64,000 nucleotides of DNA from Clostridium thailandense (GCF_019207025.1 NZ_JAEEGC010000021.1:1-64000); one strand, 5' to 3'. Numbered from the stretch's first letter, positions 16,040 through 25,882 are shown. Program-made: numbers and translations. Notes: generated from the letters alone by a model not told the origin.

Positions 16040-17575
16040 TTAAGCCAGTATATTTAAATTACTGTCAACATTTGCTACATTCTCTTCAACATTTTCTCCA
16101 TCTATAGCTCCAACAGACTGACTCTTCTTACCTTTGTTTTGTTCACTGTTTCTTTGATCCTTTGAACCATCTTTAAAGAAAGTGGTATCATCATTATAAA
16201 TATTTAGTGCTAAACTATTAATTTTTATATCGCTATTTTGAAGCTTATTATTCATATCCAATAAATTAGAATTTAATAAATTGTAAGCTTCTTTATTTGA
16301 AGCTGATATTGTTGCCTTCATAGCTCCTGATTCCATAGTAAGCTTTATAACAACTTCTCCAAGTTCTTTTGGATTTATCTTAACAGTAAGATCCTTCAGG
16401 TTATTCATCTCCATATACTTTACTGTTTTTATTAAATCTGCACCAATTGTAGCTTTATTTATAACTACATTCTCTGCACTAGGCATATTAGCATTTTCTA
16501 CCTTAACATTATTAAACTGTGCCATAAAATTAGTAACCTTTGAAATTTTGTCATTACTGTTATCGGATAAAAGATTTTTCAGGAAATCTTCGTCTGACTT
16601 AGAACTGCTATTTTCCATCATTAAGTTTGTATTTTCTGATTTTTTATCAGTTTTAGCTATTACATTTGTTTGACTTTGATTCTGAATGTTTTGTGTTTCA
16701 GTTTTTATGTTTTGTGATAAACTCTTCTGATCTTTTTGATTACTACTGCCATCGCTTAATTTGCTTTTTAATATATCTACAAGTTCTGTTTGTGTTTTTC
16801 CTGATGTATTGTTAGTATCTAAGTCTTTAACATTATCTTTCAATATATTAGAAAATTCCAATTGCAATTTTTGAAGTATACTATCACCCTTTGAACTTAA
16901 AGCTTCTTCAACCTTAGAAGAATCTAACTTACTTGAGGATTGAAGTTCATTAAATAATTTTAATATATCAGAATTTAAACCACTTTTTGTATCTTTTGCT
17001 GTATCTACATTGGATAATTCTTGTTCAATACAATTAGATATAACATTGATTAGCTTATCGGCATTTTCTTCAGCAAAATTTTTTATTTTTAAATAATCAG
17101 CACTGTTAAACTGCCCATTCATAAGAGTCATAAGAATAGCCAATAGTGAATTCGAATCTCCACTGTCCTTGGTGTTTGCTCCTAAAAGTTTTTTAATTAT
17201 AGCTTCCTTTAACTCCTTTTCTGACTTTATGGCATTGATTTCATCATCAGACATACCTGCTTCTTTTAAAGCACTCTTTTCTTCTTTTGACAAAGGCTTA
17301 TTGTCTGTGTCATCAACCTTGTTATTTCTTGTGCTTTTATTATTACTTGAATTATCTTGTATAGTGCTATTTTTATCATTACTTTGATCTGTTTGTCTAG
17401 TCTGAGTAGTCTGAGTAGTCTGAGTAGTCTGAGTATCTTGGATGCTTTGAGTGTTTTTAACGCTTTGACTCGTCTTTGCAAATATCTGATTAAAATCATT
17501 AGAATCTGAAGATCTTGTATTTAACTTAGTTGAACCAGCAGTTAATGCTTTTAAATACAATGAATTAATCTCCAT
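16040..17575 (-). CDS. fliK: Flagellar hook-length control protein FliK
   Basis: Measures hook length and triggers the FlhB specificity switch. The 511-residue protein is Ser/Asn/Lys-rich and disordered-looking for the first 380 residues. Residues about 47-62 are a TQTTQTTQT tract encoded by four 9-bp repeats. The conserved C-terminal domain (about 390-470) has DLTVKINPKELGEVVIKLTM, the switch-binding region. AAAGGAGGTGA precedes the ATG. It follows fliJ directly. A 153-base gap to flgD contains a fragment (TGAATAAGCGAT) shared with the repeat at 41361-41590. Confidence 0.9.
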   Translation of the reverse strand: MEINSLYLKALTAGSTKLNTRSSDSNDFNQIFAKTSQSVKNTQSIQDTQTTQTTQTTQTRQTDQSNDKNSTIQDNSSNNKSTRNNKVDDTDNKPLSKEEKSALKEAGMSDDEINAIKSEKELKEAIIKKLLGANTKDSGDSNSLLAILMTLMNGQFNSADYLKIKNFAEENADKLINVISNCIEQELSNVDTAKDTKSGLNSDILKLFNELQSSSKLDSSKVEEALSSKGDSILQKLQLEFSNILKDNVKDLDTNNTSGKTQTELVDILKSKLSDGSSNQKDQKSLSQNIKTETQNIQNQSQTNVIAKTDKKSENTNLMMENSSSKSDEDFLKNLLSDNSNDKISKVTNFMAQFNNVKVENANMPSAENVVINKATIGADLIKTVKYMEMNNLKDLTVKINPKELGEVVIKLTMESGAMKATISASNKEAYNLLNSNLLDMNNKLQNSDIKINSLALNIYNDDTTFFKDGSKDQRNSEQNKGKKSQSVGAIDGENVEENVANVDSNLNILA

Positions 17576-18025
17576 TTAGTCACCTCCTTTTAAATTTTTG
17601 AGATTTCTTATAAAACCATATAGGGCAAATTCATCATTTGCTTTTTGCTCTATTTGATTTTGTTCTTTCAAAAATGCTTCCTTTTGCTTTTCCTTTAAAG
17701 TCTCTACAGTTTTTCTTTCTATTTGCTTTTGCTTTAAATCTTCTCTTTTTAATTCAAGTACTTTTTCTTTTTTTGAAAGATCTTCAGTAGTCTCATTTAT
17801 ACTAAGATTTATAGCATTTAGATATACATGCCTTATTTTTTGTTCTATAACAGACTCTTTTTGTGGTGTATTTCTATACTTCTCATAACTTTCCTTTAAT
17901 CCATTAAGCTTTTCTTCTGCCATTAGTTTCTCGCTTTGAGCCTCTTTAAAATTTCTTTTGCATTCTTCCTCTTTTTGTAATCTTATGTCTAAAAGCTTCT
18001 GTAACCTAAATTTATATTGATCCAT
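17576..18025 (-). CDS. fliJ: Flagellar export protein FliJ
   Basis: A 149-residue antiparallel coiled-coil protein, almost entirely charged helix, opening MDQYKFRLQKLLDIRLQKEE as typical of FliJ. It acts as the central stalk of the FliH-FliI ATPase complex and links it to FlhA. It lies between fliI and fliK in the standard order. GGGGTG precedes the ATG. Sequence conservation in this family is low, so the call rests on heptads, length and position. Confidence 0.88.
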   Translation of the reverse strand: MDQYKFRLQKLLDIRLQKEEECKRNFKEAQSEKLMAEEKLNGLKESYEKYRNTPQKESVIEQKIRHVYLNAINLSINETTEDLSKKEKVLELKREDLKQKQIERKTVETLKEKQKEAFLKEQNQIEQKANDEFALYGFIRNLKNLKGGD

Positions 18026-18055
18026 ATATCACACCCCACTTTTTTCAATTTACAA

Positions 18056-19363
18056 TTAATTGAAAATTTTTCTTAATGCATTAATGCTTTCCTGAAAGCT
18101 AGAGTGCTCTTTCATACCCTGTTTTAAATATGATATTATTTTGTCGTAATATTCTATTGAAAGGTCTATTTTCTTATTACTTCCTTTAATATAAGCTCCA
18201 AGATTTATTAAATCCTCTGAGTTTTTATAAGTTGCCATCAAGTCTCTGGCAAAGGATGCTACCTCTTTGTGTTCATCTTCTGATATTTCAGACATAAGCC
18301 TACTTACACTATTTAGAACATCTATAGCAGGATAATGATTTTTAGTAGCTAGCGCACGAGAAAGTACAATATGTCCATCTAATATACCTCGCACTGCATC
18401 TGCAATTGGCTCATTAAAATCATCACCATCTACCAGTACTGTATAAAAAGCAGTAATTGATCCCTTATCCGACATTCCTGCACGTTCCATAAGTCTTGGA
18501 AGCATTGCAAATACTGAAGGTGTATATCCCTTTGTTGCTGGTGGCTCTCCTATAGCTAGTCCTATTTCTCTTTGGGCCATAGCAAATCTTGTGACAGAAT
18601 CCATCATTAGTATTACTTTTTTTCCTTTATCTCTAAAGTATTCCGCAATTGCTGTTGCCGTAAAAGCTCCTTTAAGCCTAACTAGAGCTGGTTTATCTGA
18701 GGTTGCACATACAATTATGGATTTTTTCATTCCTTCTTCACCTAAGTCCTTTTCAAGAAAGTCTCTAACCTCTCTACCTCTTTCTCCGATTAGCGATATT
18801 ACATTAACATCTGCCTCTGCATATCTTGCAATCATTCCAAGAGTTGTACTTTTGCCAACACCACTACCTGCAAATATTCCAATTCTTTGTCCCTCACCAC
18901 AGGTTATAAATCCATCAATTGCACGAATTCCTGTTGGAATGACATTTTTAATTCTTCTTCTCTTCAAAGGATCTGGCGGCTCTGTATCCAAAGGATAAAG
19001 AGTACCTCCAAGTGATAACTCTCCTTCTAATGGATTTCCAATTCCATCTAAAACTTTTCCAAACAACTCATCTGAACACTTTATACTTAGAGGTTTTCCT
19101 TCTGGAACCACTCTACATCCTGGCGCTATACCTATTAATTCACCTAAAGGCATTAATATTACATTATCATGTTTAAAGCCAACAACTTCACAAGGAATGG
19201 CAGTATTCTTTTCATTATAAACTGTGCAAACTTCCCCGACAAAAGATCTTATTCCCTCTACCTCAACAGTAAGTCCTATAACTTTTTTTACAATTCCCTC
19301 AGAGTATGTGAAGTTAGTTTCTTCTATTTTTTTATTTAACAAATCAAAGTTTAAGTTAATCAT
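18056..19363 (-). CDS. fliI: Flagellum-specific export ATPase FliI
   Basis: Hexameric ATPase of the flagellar type III system, homologous to F1 beta. Walker A is GSGVGKSTTLG (about residues 161-171) and Walker B KKVILMMDSVTR. The type III signature GYTPSVFAMLPRLMERAG is present. I start at ATG 19363 (435 residues), with GTGGAG seven bases upstream. A GTG five codons earlier overlaps fliH and lacks a ribosome site. It starts four bases after the fliH stop. Confidence 0.95.
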   Translation of the reverse strand: MINLNFDLLNKKIEETNFTYSEGIVKKVIGLTVEVEGIRSFVGEVCTVYNEKNTAIPCEVVGFKHDNVILMPLGELIGIAPGCRVVPEGKPLSIKCSDELFGKVLDGIGNPLEGELSLGGTLYPLDTEPPDPLKRRRIKNVIPTGIRAIDGFITCGEGQRIGIFAGSGVGKSTTLGMIARYAEADVNVISLIGERGREVRDFLEKDLGEEGMKKSIIVCATSDKPALVRLKGAFTATAIAEYFRDKGKKVILMMDSVTRFAMAQREIGLAIGEPPATKGYTPSVFAMLPRLMERAGMSDKGSITAFYTVLVDGDDFNEPIADAVRGILDGHIVLSRALATKNHYPAIDVLNSVSRLMSEISEDEHKEVASFARDLMATYKNSEDLINLGAYIKGSNKKIDLSIEYYDKIISYLKQGMKEHSSFQESINALRKIFN

Positions 19364-19367
19364 TAAT

Positions 19368-20147
19368 TTACTCCACACTATTAAATATTTCTCTAAGCTT
19401 TTCCATAGCTATATCTATACTCACTACTACTTTCCCACTATCTCTTTCTATAATTGCACTGCCCTCTTCTATAGATTCATCTGGTATTACAAATACATCT
19501 GCTTTTAAAGGTATTTGCGACTTCCACTGGTCTATATTTCTATCAAATTCTTCACAGTAAATTTTATTGCTTTTTATCACTATACTCTTAGAATTCTTTA
19601 CTTCTGATAAAGTTTCAAATATTAAGTCATTTAATGCTTCTTTATCTTTTACTTCTCTTCTTAACATATTTTCAACACAATTAAATATTAAGCTTCTTAT
19701 TTCTATTTCTTTTTCTTGTAAATATCTATCTTTTTCTTCTTCACAACTTCTTAATATATTATCGGCATTATTCTTTATAAGTTCTGCCTCTGCCAATGCT
19801 TTATCTATATTACTTTTATAACCATCTTCATAGGCTTTATTAAACCCATCATTATAACCTTTTTCATTCCCCAAATTATATGCTTTCTCATAAGCTTCTT
19901 TTTCTAATCTTTCTGCTTCTTGATAAGCAACTGAAAGTATTTCCTCACTTTGCCTTCTAGCATTTTCTATCATATTCTTAGCTAGATTTTCATAGCTATC
20001 GATGAAATTTTTAGCGTTAGTTTCACTTTCTTCTTTCTGCTTAATATTTCGTTCAATTTCTTGCTTTTCTTCAAATTCTGTAATTATCTCCTTTGGCTTG
20101 TTGCTAATTACGCTGGAACTTTTAATGACCCTATACGATGATTGCAT
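19368..20147 (-). CDS. fliH: Flagellar assembly protein FliH
   Basis: Stator-like regulator of FliI. The central part is long charged helix with Ala/Gly-rich repeats (GNEKGYNDGFNKAYEDGYKS), typical of the GxxxG stretches of FliH. The C-terminal domain has VFVIPDESIEEGSAIIERDS. The start at ATG 20147 is preceded by GAGGTG six bases upstream. The frame opens three codons earlier at a GTG. It overlaps the end of fliG by 17 bases. Length is 259 residues. Confidence 0.9.
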   Translation of the reverse strand: MQSSYRVIKSSSVISNKPKEIITEFEEKQEIERNIKQKEESETNAKNFIDSYENLAKNMIENARRQSEEILSVAYQEAERLEKEAYEKAYNLGNEKGYNDGFNKAYEDGYKSNIDKALAEAELIKNNADNILRSCEEEKDRYLQEKEIEIRSLIFNCVENMLRREVKDKEALNDLIFETLSEVKNSKSIVIKSNKIYCEEFDRNIDQWKSQIPLKADVFVIPDESIEEGSAIIERDSGKVVVSIDIAMEKLREIFNSVE

Positions 20148-21147
20148 CTTCGCCACCTCTTGATATTACTATTTCTCCTGATTCATCTAATCTTCTTATT
20201 ACACTTACAATCTTTTGCTGTGACTTTTCTACATCCATAAGTCTTACTGGACCTAAGAATTCTATATCTTCTTTTAGTGCAGCAGCGGCTCTCTTTGATT
20301 GGTTTCTATAAATAGCATTTGCAACTTCCTCTGAGCAACCTTTGAGTGCCAACGCAAGTTCTTTAGTTTCAACCTCTCTAAGAACTCTCTGAATAGAAAC
20401 ATCATCAAGAGTAACAATATCTTCGAATATGAACATAGATTCTTTGATTTTTTCAGCAAGTTCTGCATCTTCTTTTTCCAACGATTCAGTAATATTTCTC
20501 TCTGTAGTTCTATCAACTTGATTTAATATATCAACAAGAGCCTGAACTCCACCAATTGCCTTCATATCAGATTTAACTACCGAAGACAACTTGTCATCTA
20601 AAACTTTTTCAATCTCTTTAACTACTAATGGTGAAGTATTATTCATCGAAGCAATTCTAAAAGCTACTTCTGCTTGAACTTCTTCTGGCAATTCAGATAG
20701 TATTTGACCTGATTTATCTGCCTGAAGATAACAAAGTATCAAAGCAATGGTCTGCGGATGCTCATTAGATATAATATTTAAAAGCTGCTGAGCATCCGCC
20801 TTTCTAGCAATTGCAAAAGGTCTAAACTGTTGTGTAGCCTCTGTTACTTTATCAAGTATTTCCATTGCTCTTTGATTACCTAATGCCTTTGAAAGTAGAT
20901 TACGAGCATATTCTATACCACCTTCAGTTAAATAATCCTTAGCCTTGTTTATCTGTATAAACTCATGCAATATTTCCTGTTTCTGATCTGACTTTACAGC
21001 GGATATATTGGCAATTTCATAAGTTATTTTTTGTATTTCCGATTCTGGCAATTTTTTTATTATATCTGCAGAAGCTTCCGGACCAAGGGTTATAAATAAT
21101 ATTGCTGCTTTTTGAACTCCTGTTAAGCTAGGTGCTTCTTTTGGCAT
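20131..21147 (-). CDS. fliG: Flagellar motor switch protein FliG
   Basis: Rotor protein that engages the stator and couples to the MS ring. The N-terminal domain opens LTGVQKAAILFITLGPEAS. The middle domain has the EHPQTIALILCYLQ motif that binds FliM. The C-terminal domain carries the charged torque helix (MFIFEDIVTLDDVSIQRVLR). At 338 residues it has the usual length. fliM and fliN/fliY, its partners in the switch, are not in this window. GAGAGGTG lies before the ATG. Confidence 0.95.
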   Translation of the reverse strand: MPKEAPSLTGVQKAAILFITLGPEASADIIKKLPESEIQKITYEIANISAVKSDQKQEILHEFIQINKAKDYLTEGGIEYARNLLSKALGNQRAMEILDKVTEATQQFRPFAIARKADAQQLLNIISNEHPQTIALILCYLQADKSGQILSELPEEVQAEVAFRIASMNNTSPLVVKEIEKVLDDKLSSVVKSDMKAIGGVQALVDILNQVDRTTERNITESLEKEDAELAEKIKESMFIFEDIVTLDDVSIQRVLREVETKELALALKGCSEEVANAIYRNQSKRAAAALKEDIEFLGPVRLMDVEKSQQKIVSVIRRLDESGEIVISRGGEDAIIV

Positions 21148-21153
21148 AATTTA

Positions 21154-22749
21154 TCACCTCTCATCCTCTGCTAGCCATGATTTAACAATATCTGCAACCT
21201 GTTCAGGTTTCTCTTTAGCGTATTTCTTAATTTCATTTTCAATATGACTTTTTTCATCTTCAGTTTCAAAATCAATAGGCTTGAATTTAGGACGATCCTT
21301 TTCACTTTCCAATTCATCTCCTATAATTACATCAATTCCCTGACGTCCAAGTTGTTCTTCTAGTTCTGCTTCTTCTGCTTTCTTCTTTCTTCTCCATGCT
21401 ATAAATGCGGCTATTCCTCCTGCTAATAGAATTGCCCCTAAAATTCCACCTATGATGTACATTTTACGCTTTGCAGCAGCATCGGCAGCTTTCTTCATAG
21501 CATCTAAATCATCCTTAACACCCTTTTGTGCTGTAGTATCAAAAGGAATCCCTTCAACACTTACAGTATCACCTCTAGTTGCATCAAATCCTATAGCTGA
21601 GGAAGCAAGATTTTTTATAGAATTTATAGTTGCAGGATCTACATTTCCATCTAATGCTATTGAAGCTGTTAGTCTTTTAACTGCACCTGGAGCCTTTATA
21701 GTCTTTTGCTCAACCTTCGGTACGTCGTAGTTTTTTGTACTTTCCTTATGAGTTGACGTTCCATTACCATTACTATTTGTTGTGGTGTTAGTCATATTAT
21801 TATCTACGGGACTACTAGATCCTGATGTACCTGGTGTTGTAGAACTATCATCTACATTATGTTCGCTAACAACTACACTTTTGGGATCATAGGTTACAGA
21901 ATCTTGCTGTGTTGCATCAAAATCCAAGTCTGCATTAATTTTTACCTTGACCTTGTCCTTTCCATACACAGCTTCCAGCATACTTAAAAGTCTTTTTTCT
22001 ACATCTTTTTCATACTGTTGTTTTAATTGCTGCTGTTTTTCAGCTGGTGTTGTCGACGCTGATAAATCTTTGTTATTACCATCATTATATAAGTCCTTTG
22101 ACAACAAATTCATTTTATCATCTATTACTTCTACATTTTCCTTAGGTATATTCTTAACACTGCCTGATATCAATGATACGATTGATCTTACTTGATCATC
22201 AGTAAGCTTTGCTCCTGCCTTCACCTTTATAGTTACAGATGCCTTTCCTGGATCTGTATCCTTAACAAATGTAGTGTCATCTGGCATTACAAGGTGTACT
22301 CTTGCATTTTCAACTTCATCAAATCCCTTTATTGTTCTTTCCAGTTCCCCCTGTAGTGCTCTTTGGTAATTTATCTTTATCTCCTGATCTGTAGACCCAA
22401 GTTTACTTTTATCTAAAAGTTCAAAACCCTGACTTCCATTTGTCAAGGATACTTCTGATAATATTTTCATTCTTACTGTATCTACTTGATCTTTTGGTAC
22501 CAATATAGATGTTCCACTAACCTTGGCATCTACTTTATCAGCCTGTAATTGTTTATAGACTGCAGCCGAATCAGAAGAATCCATATTCGAAAATAGAACT
22601 GCATATCTAGTTTGCCCAAAATATACTCCTCCAAAAATGAGTGCTGCTACAACTCCAGCAGCTATAACTCCATAGGCTATTTTTCTTTTTTTACTCAGCT
22701 CTTTCCATCTTTCAATTAAATTTTTAAACATTTGTGATAGCTTACCCAT
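21154..22749 (-). CDS. fliF: Flagellar MS-ring protein FliF
   Basis: Forms the MS ring in the membrane. It has two membrane helices, near residues 27-47 (VIAAGVVAALIFGGVYF) and 433-455 (IIGGILGAILLAGGIAAFIA). The first ring-building motif region is YAVLFSNMDSSDSAAVYKQL, and GFDEVENARVHLVMP lies in the second. A Ser/Thr/Asn-rich linker near residues 305-340 is variable in this family. The C-terminal tail binds FliG. It is 531 residues long and sits directly upstream of fliG. Confidence 0.95.
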   Translation of the reverse strand: MGKLSQMFKNLIERWKELSKKRKIAYGVIAAGVVAALIFGGVYFGQTRYAVLFSNMDSSDSAAVYKQLQADKVDAKVSGTSILVPKDQVDTVRMKILSEVSLTNGSQGFELLDKSKLGSTDQEIKINYQRALQGELERTIKGFDEVENARVHLVMPDDTTFVKDTDPGKASVTIKVKAGAKLTDDQVRSIVSLISGSVKNIPKENVEVIDDKMNLLSKDLYNDGNNKDLSASTTPAEKQQQLKQQYEKDVEKRLLSMLEAVYGKDKVKVKINADLDFDATQQDSVTYDPKSVVVSEHNVDDSSTTPGTSGSSSPVDNNMTNTTTNSNGNGTSTHKESTKNYDVPKVEQKTIKAPGAVKRLTASIALDGNVDPATINSIKNLASSAIGFDATRGDTVSVEGIPFDTTAQKGVKDDLDAMKKAADAAAKRKMYIIGGILGAILLAGGIAAFIAWRRKKKAEEAELEEQLGRQGIDVIIGDELESEKDRPKFKPIDFETEDEKSHIENEIKKYAKEKPEQVADIVKSWLAEDER

Positions 22750-22766
22750 CCATTTAGCACTCCTTA

Positions 22767-23069
22767 CTACAACTGTGTTCTACTCAATTCTTGGTAGGCC
22801 TCCACAAATTTATTTCTAACCTGCACTGCTAATTCTAATGACATCTTAGCTTCTTCTGTATCCAACATAACTTTATGTATATCTGTATCTTCACCTGAAA
22901 TAAATTTTTGCGTTGTATCATCTGCCTGAACTTGTTGATCATTAACCTCATCAAGCTTTTGCTTCAGCAGTTCTCCAAACCCACCATCCTGACTTTTGGT
23001 CTGTTTGTCATTCTTTTCTCCAATACTTTGAAAAATTTTGCTATCTGGCGTAAACTCATTTATTCTCAT
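22767..23069 (-). CDS. fliE: Flagellar hook-basal body complex protein FliE
   Basis: A 100-residue adaptor joining the MS ring to the rod. The C-terminal half is conserved: DIHKVMLDTEEAKMSLELAV followed by QVRNKFVEAYQELSRTQL. The N-terminal 35 residues are poorly conserved, as usual. AAGGAG precedes the ATG. It lies between flgC and fliF in the standard order. Confidence 0.93.
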   Translation of the reverse strand: MRINEFTPDSKIFQSIGEKNDKQTKSQDGGFGELLKQKLDEVNDQQVQADDTTQKFISGEDTDIHKVMLDTEEAKMSLELAVQVRNKFVEAYQELSRTQL

Positions 23070-23081
23070 AATTTAGTCTCC

Positions 23082-23516
23082 TTATTTGCCAATTTCTAAA
23101 GCTTTTAAAAACATGCTTTTTTCTGAGTTAATAGCAGTAACATTAGCTTCATAAGCTCTGGTGGCTACTATCATATCTGCCATTTCATTAAGTATATTTA
23201 CATTAGGCATTGTCACATAACCCTGATTGTCTGCGTCGGGATTAGAGGGATCATAAACTCTTCTCATAGGAGAATTGTCTTCTTTAATACCAATGGCTTT
23301 TACTCCCATTGGCACATCTTCATATTTTCCAGTTTCTTTGTTTAGTTCGCTGCTTAAATTTTCTTGAAATACTGCGATTTTTCTTTTATATGGTTGTCCA
23401 TTTGCTCCCCTGGTAGTGTTAACATTAGCTATATTAGAAGCTATTGTATCCATTCTAAGCCTTTCTGCTGAAAGTCCACTAGCGCTTATTCTTAAATTAT
23501 TAAAAGTTTTTATCAT
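23082..23516 (-). CDS. flgC: Proximal rod protein FlgC
   Basis: A 144-residue rod protein. The N-terminal motif is [20 protein letters not shown] and the C-terminal helix [21 protein letters not shown], both diagnostic for FlgB/FlgC-type rod proteins. The [12 protein letters not shown] stretch is FlgC-like. GGGGGAG lies upstream of the ATG. It is the second gene of the operon. Confidence 0.95.
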   Translation of the reverse strand: MIKTFNNLRISASGLSAERLRMDTIASNIANVNTTRGANGQPYKRKIAVFQENLSSELNKETGKYEDVPMGVKAIGIKEDNSPMRRVYDPSNPDADNQGYVTMPNVNILNEMADMIVATRAYEANVTAINSEKSMFLKALEIGK

Positions 23517-23538
23517 TTAATGTTCTCCCCCGTTTTTA

Positions 23539-23940
23539 CTATTTTCCACTTATTACATATCTCTCCGCAGATAACCTACTGTTAACTTGATTTATTAATG
23601 CATTATACATTAATGTATTAGCCGCTGCATTTGTCATTTCGTTATCTACATCCACATTATTGCCGTCCTCTCTTATGCTTGTAGTATTATCTGTTTCTGT
23701 TTTGATTTCTCCGTATTCACTTCCATATTGCATATGCTTATCATCTGTATTTTTAAGTTCTAAATTATCTGTGCTTTGGTTTAGGGATTCTTCAAAAGTA
23801 ACATACTGTCTTTTATAACCTTTAGTGTTAATATTAGCAATATTATTTGAGATGGCTTTACTTCGAGCAGAGGTTGCATCTAGAGACTTTTTTAACAAAT
23901 TATAAGTTAACTGGTCTTTTGATAAATCTGTTATATTCAA
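23539..23940 (-). CDS. flgB: Proximal rod protein FlgB, first gene of the flagellar operon
   Basis: A 133-residue rod protein with the motif ISNNIANINTKGYKRQYVTF and the C-terminal VDNEMTNAAANTLMYNALIN. The start codon is TTG, eight bases after AGGAG; no ATG fits. The 288 bases upstream, to the flagellin gene, must hold the operon promoter. I see TATAAT-like boxes there but no convincing -35, no sigma-D motif and no c-di-GMP (GEMM) riboswitch of the kind found before flgB in C. difficile. Confidence 0.95.
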   Translation of the reverse strand: MNITDLSKDQLTYNLLKKSLDATSARSKAISNNIANINTKGYKRQYVTFEESLNQSTDNLELKNTDDKHMQYGSEYGEIKTETDNTTSIREDGNNVDVDNEMTNAAANTLMYNALINQVNSRLSAERYVISGK

Positions 23941-24149
23941 GTTATCAACTCCTATACTATTTTATTATTAGACACCGTTTATGTGATTCCTCTTCTATTA
24001 TAATTTATTTTTGTTTTAAATTAAATATTTTATTAAAAATATTTCTTCCTATCTTTGTCCTATTATTATACAACTAATTATACAATAGTTATTTATCATT
24101 TTCTATAAATATTCGATTTTATTATACATATATATAGATAAATATTTTG

Positions 24150-24214
24150 AAAAAAAAGCAAGTATTAACTTTTAGCTTAAATTATATGTCTAAAAGTTAT
24201 CACTTGCTTTTTTA
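24150..24214 (-). terminator. Rho-independent terminator after the first flagellin
   Basis: A long stem pairs AAAAAAGCAAGT...AACTTTTAG with CTAAAAGTT...ACTTGCTTTTTT around a 14-base AT loop. On the minus strand it follows the flagellin stop and ends in a T run. The A run on the other side would let it work in both directions. It insulates the flgB operon from the flagellin transcript. Confidence 0.8.
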
Positions 24215-24228
24215 ATGAACTTATTAAA

Positions 24229-25122
24229 TTACTTACTTCTTACATTCTGTAAAATTTGCAATACATCTTGTGGAAATTTGTTGGTTTGCGCCATCATTGC
24301 GTTAGCTGCATCAATTAATATATTATCCTTACTATACTCCATCATTTCCTTAGCTATATCTGCATCTCTTAAACTACTGTCTACATTTTCCATTGTATCG
24401 GATATTTCATTTACATCGTTTAGGGTACCTTCAAATCTATTTTCTAGTGAACCATATTTACTTCTTACGTTAACAACCTTGTCAATGGCATTATCTACAA
24501 TAGTTAACGCATCATCAATAGATGTTCCACCAGCTTCAATGTTAATATCATTTATACTTTTTCCTGCTAAAGCCCCACTGCCTTCTATTGCAAGTTTTCC
24601 TGGTGATAAATCATATATAGGTATTTTGACACTATCACCAGAATTTGCACCTATTTGCATATCCAAATTTACAGCTTCACCAATATCCGTTGGATCTAAC
24701 TTTGTTTTATTCAGAACAGCTTTTCCATTAAATTCTGTATTATTTACTATATCTCCTATGCCTTTCACCATTTGATCAATTTCACTCTGTATGTTCTTTC
24801 TATCTTCAGGTGAATTAGCAGAGCTTCCCGCTTGCACAGTTAGTTCTCTTATCCTCTGAAGCATTTGAGTCATACCATCAAGACCACCCTCAGCTGTTTG
24901 AAGCATACTCACTCCATCCTGATTATTTTGGGCTGCCATTTGAAATCCTCTGATTTGCATTCTTGTTCTTTCACTTTGTGCTATAGCATTTGGATCATCC
25001 TTAGCACAGCTCACCTTGTAGCCTGAAGATATTCTGCTAAGTGCAGTACTTTGTTTTTGCGAAACTTTCATCTGACTTTTATATATCTCTAAGGATGCTA
25101 TATTATGACTTAATCTCATCAT
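24229..25122 (-). CDS. Flagellin, divergent type
   Basis: Flagellar filament protein or minor flagellin. The N-terminal D0/D1 region has ALSRISSGYKVSCAKDDPNA and NQDGVSMLQTAEGGLDGMTQ, and the C-terminus has DADIAKEMMEYSKDNILIDA with NKFPQDVLQILQNV. Unlike the flagellin at 48809 it lacks the usual INHN opening (MMRLSHNIASLEIY) and has a Cys in D0. At 297 residues, D2/D3 is minimal. Two adjacent ATG codons follow GGAG; the second is better spaced. It lies 26 bases after the secreted Ig-like gene and probably shares its sigma-D promoter. Confidence 0.9.
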   Translation of the reverse strand: MMRLSHNIASLEIYKSQMKVSQKQSTALSRISSGYKVSCAKDDPNAIAQSERTRMQIRGFQMAAQNNQDGVSMLQTAEGGLDGMTQMLQRIRELTVQAGSSANSPEDRKNIQSEIDQMVKGIGDIVNNTEFNGKAVLNKTKLDPTDIGEAVNLDMQIGANSGDSVKIPIYDLSPGKLAIEGSGALAGKSINDINIEAGGTSIDDALTIVDNAIDKVVNVRSKYGSLENRFEGTLNDVNEISDTMENVDSSLRDADIAKEMMEYSKDNILIDAANAMMAQTNKFPQDVLQILQNVRSK

Positions 25123-25148
25123 ATCACTCCAAACTATATTTTATAGTT

Positions 25149-25826
25149 TTAATTTGTTATTTTAATATCTGTAGTACTGTCGCTGCTAACATTCAGAAGT
25201 GCTGTTCCAATTTGAGTTATTCCATCGCTACTATAGAAATAAACATCAGCATTAGATCCAACTATTAATGATACTACATTCTCTCCTAGGTTACATAAAT
25301 TATTGTTTCCTTCAACTTTATATTTAGTACCACTAGGAAGATTGGAAGAATTTATAGTTATTTGTTTTAATGTAGGTAAATAAGGTGTTAACGTAACTAC
25401 CTTAGCATTCGCACTATAGCTATTGTTATCCTTTGCTTTAACAGAAAAAGATAGCACTGTCTTTTTAGGTAGAACCTCTCCTTTTTTTGATTTTACGCCT
25501 TTGTTTAAAACTAGCTGATAACTATGTCCTACAACATATCCACCAGAGGGTGCACTTATCTTTATGCTATAGGTATTATTTCCTTCAGTTACAGCAGGTG
25601 TAAATGTGCTTCCTGTTGTTAAATCATTAATTTGGACACTATTTGAAAAAGTGCTTATATCTATTTCAGATTTAAATCTTATAGTCCAAGCCTTATTCGT
25701 ATCTGTTATAACTTTACTTCCCATGTCCTTTGTATCAGAATCTGAAGCAAAGGCCATATTGGGAGCAAAAGACAGACATATTAAAATAGCTAAAGCAACT
25801 AAAGCATACTTTTTTAGATTTTTCAT
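25149..25826 (-). CDS. Secreted protein with SbsA-type Ig-like domain
   Basis: A 225-residue exported protein with a clear signal peptide (residues 1-28, ending NMAFAS). Residues 45-130 look like an SbsA/Big_5-type Ig-like domain (KAWTIRFKSEIDISTFSNSV, then LSFSVKAKD). The C-terminal 90 residues are beta-rich with no match I recognise. No cell-wall anchor is seen. It has its own sigma-D-like promoter and reads into the flagellin gene, so it may be exported and act at the filament or cell surface. AAGGAGG precedes the ATG. Confidence 0.75.
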   Translation of the reverse strand: MKNLKKYALVALAILICLSFAPNMAFASDSDTKDMGSKVITDTNKAWTIRFKSEIDISTFSNSVQINDLTTGSTFTPAVTEGNNTYSIKISAPSGGYVVGHSYQLVLNKGVKSKKGEVLPKKTVLSFSVKAKDNNSYSANAKVVTLTPYLPTLKQITINSSNLPSGTKYKVEGNNNLCNLGENVVSLIVGSNADVYFYSSDGITQIGTALLNVSSDSTTDIKITN

Positions 25827-25882
25827 ACTATTAATTTCCTCCTTAAATTGTTTTACAAAAACATTTTACTCCATTACTTATT

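Noticed and set aside
23941-24149. A c-di-GMP (GEMM) riboswitch before flgB
   Set aside because: The conserved GEMM bases are not found on the minus strand in this gap, although such a switch is known at this place in C. difficile.
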